Shown here: positions 24,619-36,960 of the stretch, piece by piece
Layout of the letters: each line of letters starts with the position of its first letter
Numbering within the stretch: the stretch's first letter is position 1
Assembly (NCBI GenBank): GCA_036925085.1
Contig: JAUPFP010000004.1
Coordinates: forward strand, 124,001 to 188,000
Direction: 5' to 3'
DNA from: Brachycybe producta
Taxonomy: Eukaryota > Arthropoda > Diplopoda > Playtdesmida > Andrognathidae
DNA: 64,000 nucleotides
Position numbers and translations under genes: made by a program
Notes under the pieces: model-generated
The model's database searches: none
The model's input: the letters and a program-made list of their open reading frames with translations, nothing else
Told to the model about the DNA's origin: nothing

Positions 24619-27600
24619 ATGGAAACAATTTCAATGAAATCATATGACGGGCACCAAACATTGGAGCCTAATAATCAAGTGGAGCACGATGTCATGTCAA
24701 AAGATACATTGTGCGGCCTCGGATCGTGGCGACCGAAATGTCTGCAACGACTGGCCAATCATAATGTTTACACGGCAATCTTTATTGTTGCTGGCATGTT
24801 TAGAAGTATGAGCTTTGCTTACTTCACTGGCACCATCACTACCATCGAAAAAGTCTTTGGAATTTCAAGCCACATTATGGGAATAGTGTTATCTGGTAAT
24901 GACATCAGTCTTATTATTTGTGGTATGGCTGTGACACACTTCGGTGGCAAAGGAAGCAGGCCGCTGTGGATTTCTATTGGTATGTTGTTCTCAGGAGCAG
25001 CTTATTTTATTTATGGATCATGCCAACTGTTTTGGGATGGAAACGTTAAATATGCTCGTTTAACAAGCCTCAATGATACAACAACATTGGGCATGTGTTC
25101 AGCATTATCTGAAAATAAAGAAACTTTATTCGGAAATACTCAACAACCTTGTGACATACAACATTCCAATATCATTCCCATTGTCCTCATCTTTATTGGG
25201 CAGTTCATCTTTGGAGCGGGAGCTACGGCTATTAATACACTCGGATTTACATACATGGATGATAATGTCAAGAAACGTAATTCACCTTTATATATAGGTA
25301 AATTGGTATTGTCATACATATAAACTTTAAGGTGGCTGAATAGATATTTACTTTATTTTTGCCCCCCCCCCCCTCCTTAGCCACTGCAGTGGCTAATGCT
25401 ATAGCTCCATAGGTTTCTTTGAAAAATTTGGATTCCAACACCTGACGCGATCTTGTTTTCGAAACAACATTATGAAAAAATGAAATTGTTTTCAAAACTA
25501 GAATACGCTAAAAGTTTTTTATGGCCAATATCTTAAAAAATAAACATTTTATAGCAGTTTGAAAATGGCCCGTTTTTAGTTTTTTTTTCTTTCTATTAAT
25601 ATTTTAAGAAAAACTATTTTTGGCTTTTTTAAACTGTCATAAAAAGTTTATTTTTTGAAGATATCATATTGAAAAAACTTCTAAGATTGTCACCAATTAT
25701 GCTAGTTTCTAAAACACTTTGAATTTTTTCCTAATGTCTCTCCTGAAGAATGTTCACTTGAAAAATATAAATTTTCTAAAACCCGCGTGTCAGCGGAAAA
25801 AAGACTTCCTATAGAACATATAGCCACTGCAGAGGCGCCATCCGGAGGGGGGGGGGGGGTGGGATGGGATGGGGCGAAAACGAAATAAATATCTATTCAG
25901 CCACCTTCAGGTTTTTAAAAATCTGTTTGCTACAAGTAAGAAATTAATTAATTATTCTTAAAGGAGGAACGAGAGCATTGCGGTCTCTTGGCCCTACCAT
26001 GGGTTACCTTTTGGCATCTGTCTGTCTACAGATCTACATCAATCCAACCGGTAAATAACACTGAAAAATTGCAGTTAAGATGTGTCGTGAACAGCTGATT
26101 TTCGAACTCTTGGTTATGAACCGTTAGAACGGTAGCTGAATCACTTAAAAGTCATTCTTATCTTAATATCTTTAAAAATAAACTTTTCATAGACAAAAAT
26201 TTAAAAAAATATTATCTGGTTAAAATTGGGTCATTTTCAAAGCTTACGACATGAAAGTGCCTGAGCAACCCTTCCATTTAAAGTTTCTCTGAAATTTTTT
26301 TCTGAAAGACAGAATATCCAAGAGGGGCGTTTATACTTTAAAACCAGCTTAAACCAAAAATAAACTAATTTCTGATTATTTTTTGTCTTTTTGACAAATA
26401 GAGACACCAGAATACAGCAAAAAAGATCCGAGGTGGCTCGGTGCATGGTGGTTAGGATTTCTCCTCATGGGAGTCGTGCAAATTTTAATCACAATCCCAA
26501 TGTTACTTTTTCCAAAACATTTGCCAACAAAACATAATCCCATACCCATCAACAATGTAAAATCAGTTCAAATACAGGAATGTCACTCCAACACATCAGC
26601 AAAAAAAGGTAAGCGTCATAGAACTTTTAAGATTGTTCATAAATTTATTACCATCAGTCATTTCCTTTGCTCCACAGACTTTATTTTGTCACTTATGAGA
26701 CTGCTAAAAAATCCCATCGTTATCTTCGATCTGATGTCTTCAATACCGTCCAGGTTTGGTATGAGTGGCATGGGGACATTCATGCCGAAATATCTGGAAG
26801 CAGAGTTCGGACGAAGTGCATCGAGTGCTAGCGTCTTCACAGGTTTTTGTTGCAATCGATTACCTAATTAGGCAAATTAAAATTGCATATAGAGTACTCT
26901 CCAAAAATGTATACACACTATCGTTGCTAATAACTGCCATGTTTATTATCTTACTGTAACATTCCCGTTTTCTCATGGCCCACAGAGAGATCTCTGGTAG
27001 CCATTTGAAAGTGTCGATTGAATGTTGATGCTCAAGTCTTTCGGTCTATTGGCACCTGTGTTGTATACTTGAACACCAGGGACACAAGGGTCGGTACCTC
27101 AGGAGTCCAGAAGTAGAAAATAGCGTTGTCGAATCTGCTTACACGTGCGCACAAATGATTAACCTTTAATTCGTTACATTACATTTAATTTCATAATTTT
27201 ATACAGTAAAGACTAGATACAACATTATGTATTTTATGTTTAAATGAGGCATTTATCTCAAATATTCGAAATGTTGTCATCAAAGCAATGCTGACATTGG
27301 TAAGAAACTGATCTGCAAACACCAATTAACGTATTTCTTGGAATTGTGTAACAATTCTCTTCGATTTTTTTTTTGCAACAACTGTATAAACAGAAAGAAA
27401 TCGAAGAGAATTATCGCACCAATACAATAAATACGATAATGTTTGCAGATTAGTTTCTAACCAATTTCAGTAATCCCTGGATAAAGTGGAGGACATTTTG
27501 AACACTTGAGATAATACATCATTTAAACATAAAACATGCCATCGTGTTATATCTCATCTTTTACTGCAACATTTACTCTTAATCATATAAGTATTAAGTT

Positions 27601-28875
27601 AAATTAAAAAAAATAAACATGGCAGTTATTAACAACCAAAGTGTGCATTTATGCAAATACGTTATACAGTTCAGTCTACAATATCAATCCTCTAGGTAAA
27701 CCTTGTTTTAAAATAAATTTACAGGAATGTCCAGCAAGTTAATGATGATGATCGGAATGTTCACAGCAGGATTGGTCATTTGGAAATTTAAACCCAAAAC
27801 AATATATATTTCAAGTTGGAATGTATTTGTCACCGCCACCATAGTAGTGATCCTTCTGACAGCCATGAGACTTGAGTGCGATGATTACAAATTCAGTGGC
27901 GTCAGCGCTCACGGCAATAAGAAAGTCTTACCGATCGACTGAAATTTATTCCTGAGAATAATATAATAATACCTGTACTTTTTACAGAATGGAAATAACA
28001 TCCACTTGCAGTCAAAATTGCAACTGCGATCTCAAATTTGATCCTGTTTGCGTGATGGGACGACAAAGTTTCTTTTCTCCGTGTCTTGCTGGTTGTGTCC
28101 GATTTAATCGAACAGGAACAAGTCCTAAAGTAAAATAAAACACCTGTTCAATGCTGTTTAAAGGCAAAAACTGGATTCCACTTTTACTTAATGTATACGT
28201 AGATGTTTTACAACTGCACTTGTGGATCACCGGAATTGGACAATGGTCACGAACCACTGACAGGCATTTCGGGATATTGTCCAAATACTCGTGGAACTTG
28301 TAACCTATTTTATGTTTACATTGCACTCTTTGCAACAGCCAGATTGCTTTCATCCACCACCTTAGTTGGATCGTTAACTATATACATAAGGTAATACAAA
28401 GTCCTAAAATCAGACAGAAAAAAAGCAATTATTATGTTTCGATTCTAACAGGAGTGTTCAGAAAAGAGATAAAAGTTTGGCAATGGGTCTTTCGAGCACC
28501 ATTATGAGTCTTTTCGGTATAAGTTTGTCGAGTCTAGAAATTAAATTCTCGGTTAAAAACCTTACTTCATCTTCTTTTTAAGCATATATGCCAGGACAAA
28601 TCGTTTTTGGAGCTATAGCTGACAGTACGTGTCTTGTATGGAAGAAAACCTCGTGTGGCAAAAGAGGCAATTGTTGGCACTACAACGTCGATGACTTGCG
28701 CTATTGGTTTCATGGTGTTACAGCTGGCTGCTATGTTATCTGTTTAGTTTTCGACTTCTTGATTTGCATTTTGAGCCGATACATAAATATTTACGAAGAA
28801 GACAGTCCTGAAAAGACGAATATTGAGAATTCTAAATTAAATGAAATCACATCTCAAGAGACAAAAAAAGCATAA
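24619..28875 (+). CDS. OATP-family transporter, gene 5 of array
   Basis: Exons: 24619-25297, 25964-26050, 26402-26608, 26678-26842, 27725-27920, 27988-28129, 28203-28390, 28452-28516, 28583-28875, giving 673 aa. The N-terminus is shorter than in genes 1-4, because the ancestral start region now holds a four-codon upstream ORF; 24619 is the first ATG in the open frame. The signature DPRWLGAWWLGFL is at residues 264-276, and the Kazal-like loop begins at C452. Intron 5 (27921-27987) begins GAAAGT and has no in-phase GT or GC alternative. Introns 1, 2 and 4 are expanded by repeats (666, 351 and 882 nt). In the predicted protein, exon 9 begins with AYMPGQ rather than GFIPGP. Apart from the intron 5 donor the gene looks intact. 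Confidence 0.88.
25331..25905. mobile_element. Palindromic element in gene 5 intron 1, 575 bp
   Basis: Perfect 20-bp terminal inverted repeats GGTGGCTGAATAGATATTTA at 25331-25350 and, complemented, 25886-25905. Inside these are C-rich and G-rich runs that pair with each other, then arms containing AGCCACTGCAGTGGC-like sequence. The core resembles family B. Flanks TTAA and TTCA could be a decayed TTAA target site. Confidence 0.8.
26085..26365. repeat. Family B palindromic element in gene 5 intron 2
   Basis: Carries CGTTAGAACGGTAGCTGAAT and the terminal GGCGTTTATACTTTAAAACC. The second arm is partly deleted. Confidence 0.6.
27202..27584. repeat. Palindromic family A element, copy 3, in gene 5 intron 4
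   Basis: Shares AACTGATCTGCAAACACCAA, the arms CTCTTCGATTT and AAATCGAAGAGAATT, and the end GCAACATTTACTCTTAATCA with the copies near 1.6 and 4.7 kb. The flank AAATAAACATGGCAGTTATT after it is also shared with the other copies, so the repeated unit is larger than the palindrome. Confidence 0.7.
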
Positions 28876-31284
28876 AAAAACATCGGATGATTCAATCACT
28901 AACTTGTGAATTCCTGACCACAAAATTGTGGCTAAAACTACAAAAAAAAAAGTCTCGTCACGCTTTAAGCTATCTAAAATCATAGTATTTTTTTGGTATT
29001 AATTCTGCTTTAAATATATTAAGTGGAACTATAAAAATAGGCAGCTGTCCTCTTTACCAATTTCATTTGAAAGCTAATATTGGGATTATTTTTTTTGCTA
29101 AGAAACTGTATAAATAAAATGTTTTAAAACTTATGTCACGTTAACTCTTTTTTGTACTCCTTTTAGGTTATCCTAAAGGTAATTTTGAGATGAAGTTCCA
29201 TGTTAGATAAAAAAAAAGTCTTGAAGTTTCTACTTTAAATTTTATTGGATTATAATTTGACTAGACAAAGAGAGGAGGACTTTTAGGTCAAATGAAAAAC
29301 AAACTTTACGATGCCTCCAATCTAAAAAAACAACTAGAATTATGTCTTAACTATTTTTTTATGAAGTAAATGCAGTTTAATTGAAGGCTTTCAGGCATAA
29401 TAAATTTAGTTCATTCAGTCAGTCAGCTAATATATAGACAGCAGTCAACATTATAACATTTTTTTTTACATAACGTATAAAAAATAGACAAAACTCACTT
29501 TCAGTGAAAGTATAACAATAGTTGTTTTATACTACAACACTACATTAACTTATATTGTTGAAAACACTGTAATATAAATTTATACCTGGCATAACATTCT
29601 GTATTCATTTTGTTTTGCTGCATTGAATTTTAACCAAGAGTACTAAGATACAATATGAAATATTAATAACATGCTTACAAAAATCACATAGAATCACATC
29701 TCTGAATTCACTCAACTTGTCACATGTCCTTTGTCACATGTCCTTTCCATACAAAGATTTCATTTTTTTTCTCTCTACACAATGCACTACTGAAATAACT
29801 AAAGCATACATTTGTATGGAGACAAATATTCTTATTATTGTTGGTTTTTCAATGTTATAAAATATACATTATGCTAAAGTATTTCATTCGTGCAAAAATT
29901 AATTCTATAAAATTAGAAATATCATTTTTTCAGATATGCACGTTTCAGTCGAGGTTGGCACTGAACAGCTGATTAAGGTTAACTATTAAAATGATCAGAA
30001 CATACATTAATGAGGCCCACCAACACCCCGACAATTTAATAACAGAAATTGGTTCACGATAAAAGCTTTATCTACTTCAATTAAATTATTCTGAAAACTT
30101 GATAATATTTATCTTTTTTTTGTGTCTAACAGGTTTTCAATGTAGTAATTGTTTTTTTAGTAATCATGGCATGTATTTAAAATGAATGTAGCGCAATGAT
30201 TGACTTATAATCACTAAATTGATTGAAATATGTATTAATTTACTTAAATAAACAGGAGAAAAAAATTGTTTATGTAATAATTACTAATACAGAAAAAAAA
30301 GTTATCTCATATTCTAGTAAAATGTGAAAATCTTCAGCATCTGCAGTTTTTTGTGGTTAATGGGAGGCATCAAGGAAAATGTGGGAAATTTTTCTACGAA
30401 ATCTGATAACAATCTTTTAGTTTTAAATATATCTTTTACTAAAACCACCTAAATATAAATGTAATTACATACACATTTAAATTTGTACAAGATCTCCACA
30501 TGATCAAGTCACGCAATAAATCATGACATTATCTTTGTTTAAAAATAAATTTGATACAATTTCTATTCTACAACAACAGGAACTATTTTAGGTTCATAAA
30601 CACAATAATTTCAGTATCAGTAAAAAATAATAGCCATTATTAAAAGCAAATGAGGTTGCGTGACTTTTATATGTTGATTAATTATTCATCAAAAGTAAAT
30701 TTTACAAGATTAAAAAAAATTCATTTTTTGAGGAGAAAGGGGGGAAAGATTGTTTACTAGAAAAGGTTGACATTTCTTCAGTAAATAAATAATCCTGTCA
30801 TCAAATTAATAGGTGTATTTATAATACAAATAATTCACATCACGTCTGTTTTTTTTCTCTCTCTCTCTCTAATTTTATAGTTTACTGATAAATGTTGAAT
30901 TGAAATGGTTTGGTCTTTTCACTGTTTCTGACAATATATATGGTAGGAAGAAAACAATTATGAGTAGTAGTGGTTTGCATTCAGTTAAAAGAAACACGAG
31001 TAAGTGTCTCAAGTTTCAAACCACAAAAAAACATCACCAATACAATTAATGTTCCAAAATGAAACAGGTAAATTGATAATTGCTACCATAAAAAACAAGT
31101 CAGCCAACAACAGATATAGTATGTTTTAAACTCACCTTCGTAAGTGATTTCTTATGCATTGTTGCTGTGTTCTTCCCAGTGACTGACTGGTAAACTCTCG
31201 ATTTGTTAAAGTTTAACACCCATTTTACAAGCTTTGGTAAAATCATAGCAGAAAATCATTCAATTATCTTAAAACAACAACAAC
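28876..31284. other. Spacer between genes 5 and 6
   Basis: 2.4 kb of AT-rich unique-looking DNA. A short CT run lies near 30857. No reading frame, inverted repeat or known element of note was seen, apart from the presumptive promoter of gene 6 at the end. Confidence 0.65.
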
Positions 31285-34200
31285 ATGAAAACTTTAGGAA
31301 TTTCCTTACAATCAAACCATAATGACAATCCAGATGAAAAAGAGCCATGGTCAGCAGCAAAACAAAATCGTCAAGTGGAACACGAAGAACTATCCAGAGA
31401 CATTATGTGTGGTCTTGGATCGTGGCGTCCAAAGTGTCTTCAAAAATTGGCCAACCATAATGTCTTCATGGTAACATTCGTTATCATAGGAATTGCAAGA
31501 AGCATGATATATGCTTACTTTAATGGCACCATGACAACTGTGGAAAAAGTATTTGGAATTTCCAGCCGTACTATGGGAATCTTGTTATCTGGTAATGACA
31601 TCAGTCAAATTTGTTGTGGCATGGCATTGACTCATTACGGTGGCAAAGGAAGTAGACCAGTATGGGTAGCCATTGGTATGTTGCTCACATCCACGTCGTG
31701 TTTTTTGTACGGATCTTGTCAACTCTTTTGGAATGGAAGCATAAATTATACGTATGAATCTAACTTCAATAAAAGTTCAACTATCTCAATGTTGGGTATG
31801 TGTTCACCAACATCCGATAATACGAGTAACTTAAATACTTGTGACACAGACAATTATCAATCCAATGTACCTTCGATGGCCCTCTTTTTTGCTGCACAAT
31901 TCATCTCTGGAATTGGAAGTACTGCATTATCTTCACTTGGCTTTACATACTTGGATGATCATATTAAGAAACGCAATTCATCATTGTACATGGGTAAATT
32001 AAGACTGAAAATTGAAATCAAGTACCTTTTGTTGATAATGTCTAAATGTTAACTTAATCTCAAACAACTGTTTCACTCTCGTTGAACTTCATTCGACAAA
32101 GTTACTAACAACCACTTTGAAGAGTTAATTTCAAGAATCATTCGATGATTCTACTCTGGAGATCCAATTTTTTCTGTAATGAAATAAAACAAAGGTGTTA
32201 ATTTTGAAGGAGCAACAAAGGCACTTCGTTCATTGGGACCTTCCTTGGGATACATTCTGGCATCTTTCTGTCTTCAAATTTATATCGACCCATATGGTAA
32301 TATTTGTTATTGTGTCATACAGACTCTTAAGATATTTTTTTTAAAAAATTATTGCTGATATTTTCGTCTGTTGTGACAAAACAGAAAAACCAGAATACAG
32401 CAAGAATGATCCGAGATGGCTTGGTGCTTGGTGGTTAGGTTTTCTCATCATGGGAACCTGCCAAATATTTTTGGTCATTCCAGTATTACTCTTTCCAAAA
32501 CAGTTGCCATCAAAAAGGAAGAATATGGTGGTGCCCATCAACAACATGAAATCAGTCGAGGGAAAAGACACATCGAAAATATCATTAAGAAAGGGTAAAA
32601 TTCTATTATGAAAACAATTATTGTTAAAATAATTGTTAATTTTCTTTTATCTGAAAAACTAGAAAAATCCTATTAACAAAAATTGCTGCATTTTTGGAAT
32701 TATTGCAGAAATTTCATTAATTATATATATATTAAGCCAAGTCTGTCTGTGTATGTGTAACGCTGTAAGAACAACGCTTGGCGAATGTTCGCCGAATTTT
32801 TGACGAATGTTTGGCACATTTTTGACGAATGTTCGCCAAATTTTTGACGAATGTTCGCCGAATTTTTGACGAATGTTCGCCGAATTTTTGACGAATTTTC
32901 GGCACATTTTTGACGAATGTTCGCCATATTTTTGATGAATGTTCGCCACATTTTTGACAAATGTTCGCCAAATTTTTGACGAGTGTTCGCCAAATTTGTG
33001 ACGAATGTTCACCTACTTTTGGCGAATGTTCGCCACATTTTTGACGAATGTTCGCCGAAGACACAAAAAATATCATCACCTCATTTTGAAACTCACATAA
33101 AAGCATAATTTCAAAGTTATCAACATGAATGATGGAACTGCCCTTCTAGTTTCTAAAACGCATTCAAGTTTCTCTGCATTTTGCACCTGAAAAAAAAATA
33201 ATCTACAGTTCGAGAGACGTTTACACTTTAAAACCGAGCTTTAAACAAATTGCCACTTCTAATGTTTCGTTTTTTATTTTATGATTCCATAGATTTTACA
33301 CTATCAGTTACAAGAATAGTAAAAAATAAAATTGTTTTATACAATGTGTTGTCTATGATACCAGCAAGATTTGGCATGACTGGTATGCATACATTCATGC
33401 CTAAGTATTTGGAATCAGAGTTCGGACAAAGTGCGGCGACTGCCACCGTCTTCACAGGTTCCTTTTCATATATATATTTGTAAAATTTAATATCTTCGTA
33501 ATAATCAACTTTTTTTTTCAAAAATAAAAAAATGTACTCCTGATTACAATCAGGATTGTCTAGCAAATTCATGATGATAATAGGAACGTTTGCAGGAGGA
33601 TATATTATATATAAATTTAAACCGAGAGCAACATATGTAAGTGCCTGGAATGCGTTCGTCAACATCACTTTTATAATATTCATATTAGCTGTTATGAGAA
33701 TTGACTGTAATGATGGAAAAACCAGTGGCATTCGTATTCATGAAAACAAGCAAGTTACTTACACACACACACACACAAAAAATTCACAATTCCAAGACAC
33801 AATTATTTCTAATATTAAATGTTTACCTTCTAGATTGGAAGTGACATCCACATGTAGTCAAAACTGCAATTGTGATCTCAAATTTGATCCGGTTTGTGTG
33901 AAGGATCAGAATTTTCTTTCTCCCTGTCTTGCAGGTTGTACTACATTCAACAGAACCAAGGAATCATCTAAATCCTCAAAAGTAAAGAAATATCTTTTAT
34001 TAATTACAATTACTTTTTTTTTATACAGAGATAACATTAAAATTAAGAATTTACGAAAAATCACAGTGTTATAGATAAATAACGTCGGATTAATTTTGGC
34101 CTATAGGCGCAGATTTCTTAACAACTGGTACTCAAGAGCTCAGAAAATGCAATTATAAAAATTTGAAAAAGATCGTAAAATTGAAAAATTTCAAGTAGGG

Positions 34201-35230
34201 TTCAACATCCCTTAAAAAGTTTCACTGGGAGCTTGAGCACCAGAGGAGCCATGCAGTCTGTGCCTATATTTTTGTGCGACAATATCTTTTTTTTTTTAAA
34301 AAAACTTCTAATAGCAGTTAGAATTATCTGTTTCTGCTTCAACGTTTCAATATTTGAACTATTTTTGAAGTGCAAAATTATCTACTATAATTGTTTCATT
34401 ATATTTGTTATTCTGTTTATTCGAATTGGTTTGTTTCCAATTTGTTTAAAACATGCCTGAATTGTATTTTGCTAATTTACTTTGTGAACTACTTCCATTT
34501 CTTTGTCTTGTAGATGTTTTATGGTTGTACTTGTGCATCGCAGGATTCAGATAATGTCGAAGTTGCGACAGCTACTTCAGGATATTGCCCAAATTCTCGT
34601 GGAAATTGTAAAATGTTTTTCGTTTATATGTCAATGTTTGCGGTGAACAGGTTCATTTCATCAACTGCCAAAGTAGGCACTTCAATCATATACATAAGGT
34701 ACCGAGACCCATCATTTCACCCAAAATGCTAGACACCAATACAAAAGTGAATTGTTCTTTTTTTTTACGCAATAGGAGTGTCCAAAAAAGAGACAAAGCC
34801 TTGTCTATGGCTCTAAAGAAAACCATTAATAGTTTATTTGGTAACCAACTTTGAACTTAAAAAATAATAATATATATTCCTCAACTCATACATTTACCTA
34901 ATTCTAGGATTTATTCCTGGACCAATTATTTTTGGAGCATTTGCCGACAGTGCATGCCTTTTATGGAAGACTGACAGCTGCGGCAACCGAGGCAACTGTT
35001 GGCTCTACAATGTGGACTTAATGCGTTACTGGTTTCATGGTATTGTTGCCGTCTGTTTCGTCATCTCATTTGTGTTCGATGTCATGGTTGCCATCCACAG
35101 TCGTCATATCAATCTTTATGACGACGATCTACCTGAAATTGATAATACATATAAAGATAGTGAAGAAAAATTAATGGAAATTGCCCAAAAGAAAAAGAAA
35201 TGTGACATAACCAATGGTGTCAAATCTTAA
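31285..35230 (+). CDS. OATP-family transporter, gene 6 of array
   Basis: Exons: 31285-31993, 32210-32296, 32385-32594, 33293-33457, 33554-33749, 33834-33981, 34514-34698, 34776-34840, 34908-35230, giving 695 aa. The start is the first ATG after an in-frame stop region. The signature DPRWLGAWWLGFL is at residues 274-286. The Kazal-like loop starts at C463, with the usual six cysteines in exon 6 and four in exon 7. Intron 5 (33750-33833) starts GCAAGT, an excellent GC donor with no in-phase GT. Intron 3 (698 nt) contains a 22-bp minisatellite and a partial family B element. Exon 7 is one codon shorter than in genes 1-5. An AATAAA occurs near 35322. Confidence 0.92.
32777..33060. repeat. 22-bp minisatellite in gene 6 intron 3
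   Basis: About 13 imperfect copies of ATGTTCGCCAAATTTTTGACGA. Because 22 is not a multiple of three and the unit lacks stops on the minus strand, all three minus frames stay open and read as repeated peptides. These are artefacts. Confidence 0.95.
33075..33245. repeat. Half copy of family B in gene 6 intron 3
   Basis: Only the right arm is present: TATCAACATGAA, CCCTTCTAGTTTCTAAAACG, and the end GACGTTTACACTTTAAAACC. The left arm may have been replaced by the adjacent minisatellite. Confidence 0.6.
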
Positions 35231-35324
35231 CACATAAAAATGCAATTTATTATTAGAAATTAAAGGTAATTTTATAGTGTAAAAAGCAATCAAACTCTGA
35301 TTATATTGTCCTTCAAGAGCAAAA

Positions 35325-35600
35325 TAAAAAAATTGAAAGTGCTTTAGAAACTAGAAGGGTAGGTAAATCATTTCATGTTGACATCTTTTAAACTTAGCTT
35401 TTAACGAGACTTTGAAAATGACCCAACTTTAAAGTAGGCTTTTTAATTTTTGTCTGTAAAAAGTTTAATTTGAAAGATATCAACATGAAAAATGGTATTA
35501 AGTGATTCAATTACCGTTCTAGTTTCTAACACACATTCAGTTACTTCAGTTCTAAGTGTTGCTCTTTAAAAGCAGACCAATCAAGAGGTCAAAAACCAGT
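35325..35600. repeat. Family B palindromic element after gene 6
   Basis: Arms AACTAGAAGGGTAGGTAAAT and GTGATTCAATTACCGTTCTA flank a centre with TTGAAAATGACCCAACTTTA. It lies about 100 bases beyond the stop codon and may be in the 3' UTR. Confidence 0.7.
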
Positions 35601-36389
35601 TGTTCATAAAACAGCTTAATGTCTTCCAATAGTTAAATGTATGATAACGCTTGTGTTTGTGTCTAAAATTGTTTTAATTTTTCGTCGAAAAAATGCAATT
35701 ATATACTCTATAACAATATTAATATGCTAAATTCTAAAGTCTTCCAGTTTAAAAGTATAATTATACCTAACGACTTTTTAAATAGAAATTCTAACCTTGA
35801 GAAAAATCAAAATTCATGACCTGCCTTTTAAATAGTTATAATACTGTATTTTAAAAACATTTTAACATTGGGCAATACTAAGATAGTAAAAAAAAAAATT
35901 ATCGTGAGAAAACGAATTTACTGCTTTGTAAAAAAAAAATAACTGACCACGACCTTAAAATAGTTATACAAAAAATCCCGAAAAGTGATTATAACTTAAT
36001 TCACCAGCCAATTATTATTGAACATCAGTTTACTAAATGAAAGGGTTGTCAATTGAAGTGAACAGTTTTAAATGACTGAAGGTCACTATTTAGTAAAACC
36101 GCCAATCCACAAGCCTACAGCCATTTAAATTTCAAATAAAATGATTTTAAATTTTGAATTATCGAAATGAAATCTGTACACAACAGGTAAACTGTTGCAA
36201 GTCCAAATTAACAACTTTCGAGGAGATGAATATACAATTACACAATATAACCATTTATGCAATACTGTGACTTGTCATTAGGGTCAACGGTTTCATGCCC
36301 TAAAAATCAAAGAAATATGCATGCAAATATGCTGTCAAAAATCCTAAAATATGCCCACAAAATATGCACTATTGGATATCATTTGCACA

Positions 36390-36960
36390 ATAATTTTTTT
36401 TGGATTGAAATACACAACAAAAAACATTCTCAATTTTTCAAATTTAAAATTATGCAGATTGTTATTTAGTAGAGCTTTATACACAGGCATTTAGAAATCG
36501 GGACGAACACAAGTTGGCCCCGCCCTTTTTATGACGACCGGGAACTTCTAATTGGTTTGTTGTGTGGTTCTACATTGAAAAGAGCAGAGCATGTGACGTC
36601 AGACTACATAACAACCAATTAGAAGTTGCGTTCGTCATAAAAAGGGCGGAGCCAACTTGTGTTCGTACCGATTTCTAAATGCCTGTGCTTTATACTTCGA
36701 GAAAGTACGTTCTACATCACAAGATGTGACTGAAACCGCTTAAAACGAGCAATATCAGAAATAGACAAACTGATATCTTCATTAAGATTTTCACCATTCA
36801 AAACTGCACAAATCTTCTGGAACTCTTTATAGCCTTTATTTTTTGTAATACAGTTGACAATTTCTTTGTTGCTTCTTTGGAAGTATTCCCAATAGCACAC
36901 ATTTTAAATTGTCTTCCAGTTTTTGAATGACTGAAAATTTGTTCAGTTTCTTGAACTAAA
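36390..36960 (-). pseudogene. hAT transposase C-terminal fragment, broken
   Basis: On the minus strand, from right to left: LVQETEQIFSHSKTGRQF, then a 62-residue open stretch, then after a frame change TSCDVERTFSKYKA, and beyond the nested insertion ALLNNNLHNFKFEKL. The motif D-V-E-R-T-F-S-K-Y-K is the hAT dimerisation signature. The frame is broken by at least one shift and by the 204-bp insertion. Confidence 0.75.
36483..36686. mobile_element. Mutator-like miniature element, nested
   Basis: Inverted arms starting ACAGGCATTTAGAAATCGG extend inward through AACACAAGTTGGC and GGGCGGAGCC-like sequence to TTCTAATTGGTT. The 9-bp direct repeat GCTTTATAC flanks it (36474-36482 and 36687-36695), which suits Mutator-like elements. 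It is inserted inside the hAT transposase remnant. Confidence 0.85.

Noticed and set aside
31131..31195. Possible minus-strand first exon (MHKKSLTK then GTGAGT) upstream of gene 6
   Set aside because: Only eight codons, and no downstream exon can be linked.
32659..33106. Three overlapping minus-strand ORFs of 90-124 codons
   Set aside because: They are frames of the 22-bp minisatellite and lie in an intron of gene 6.
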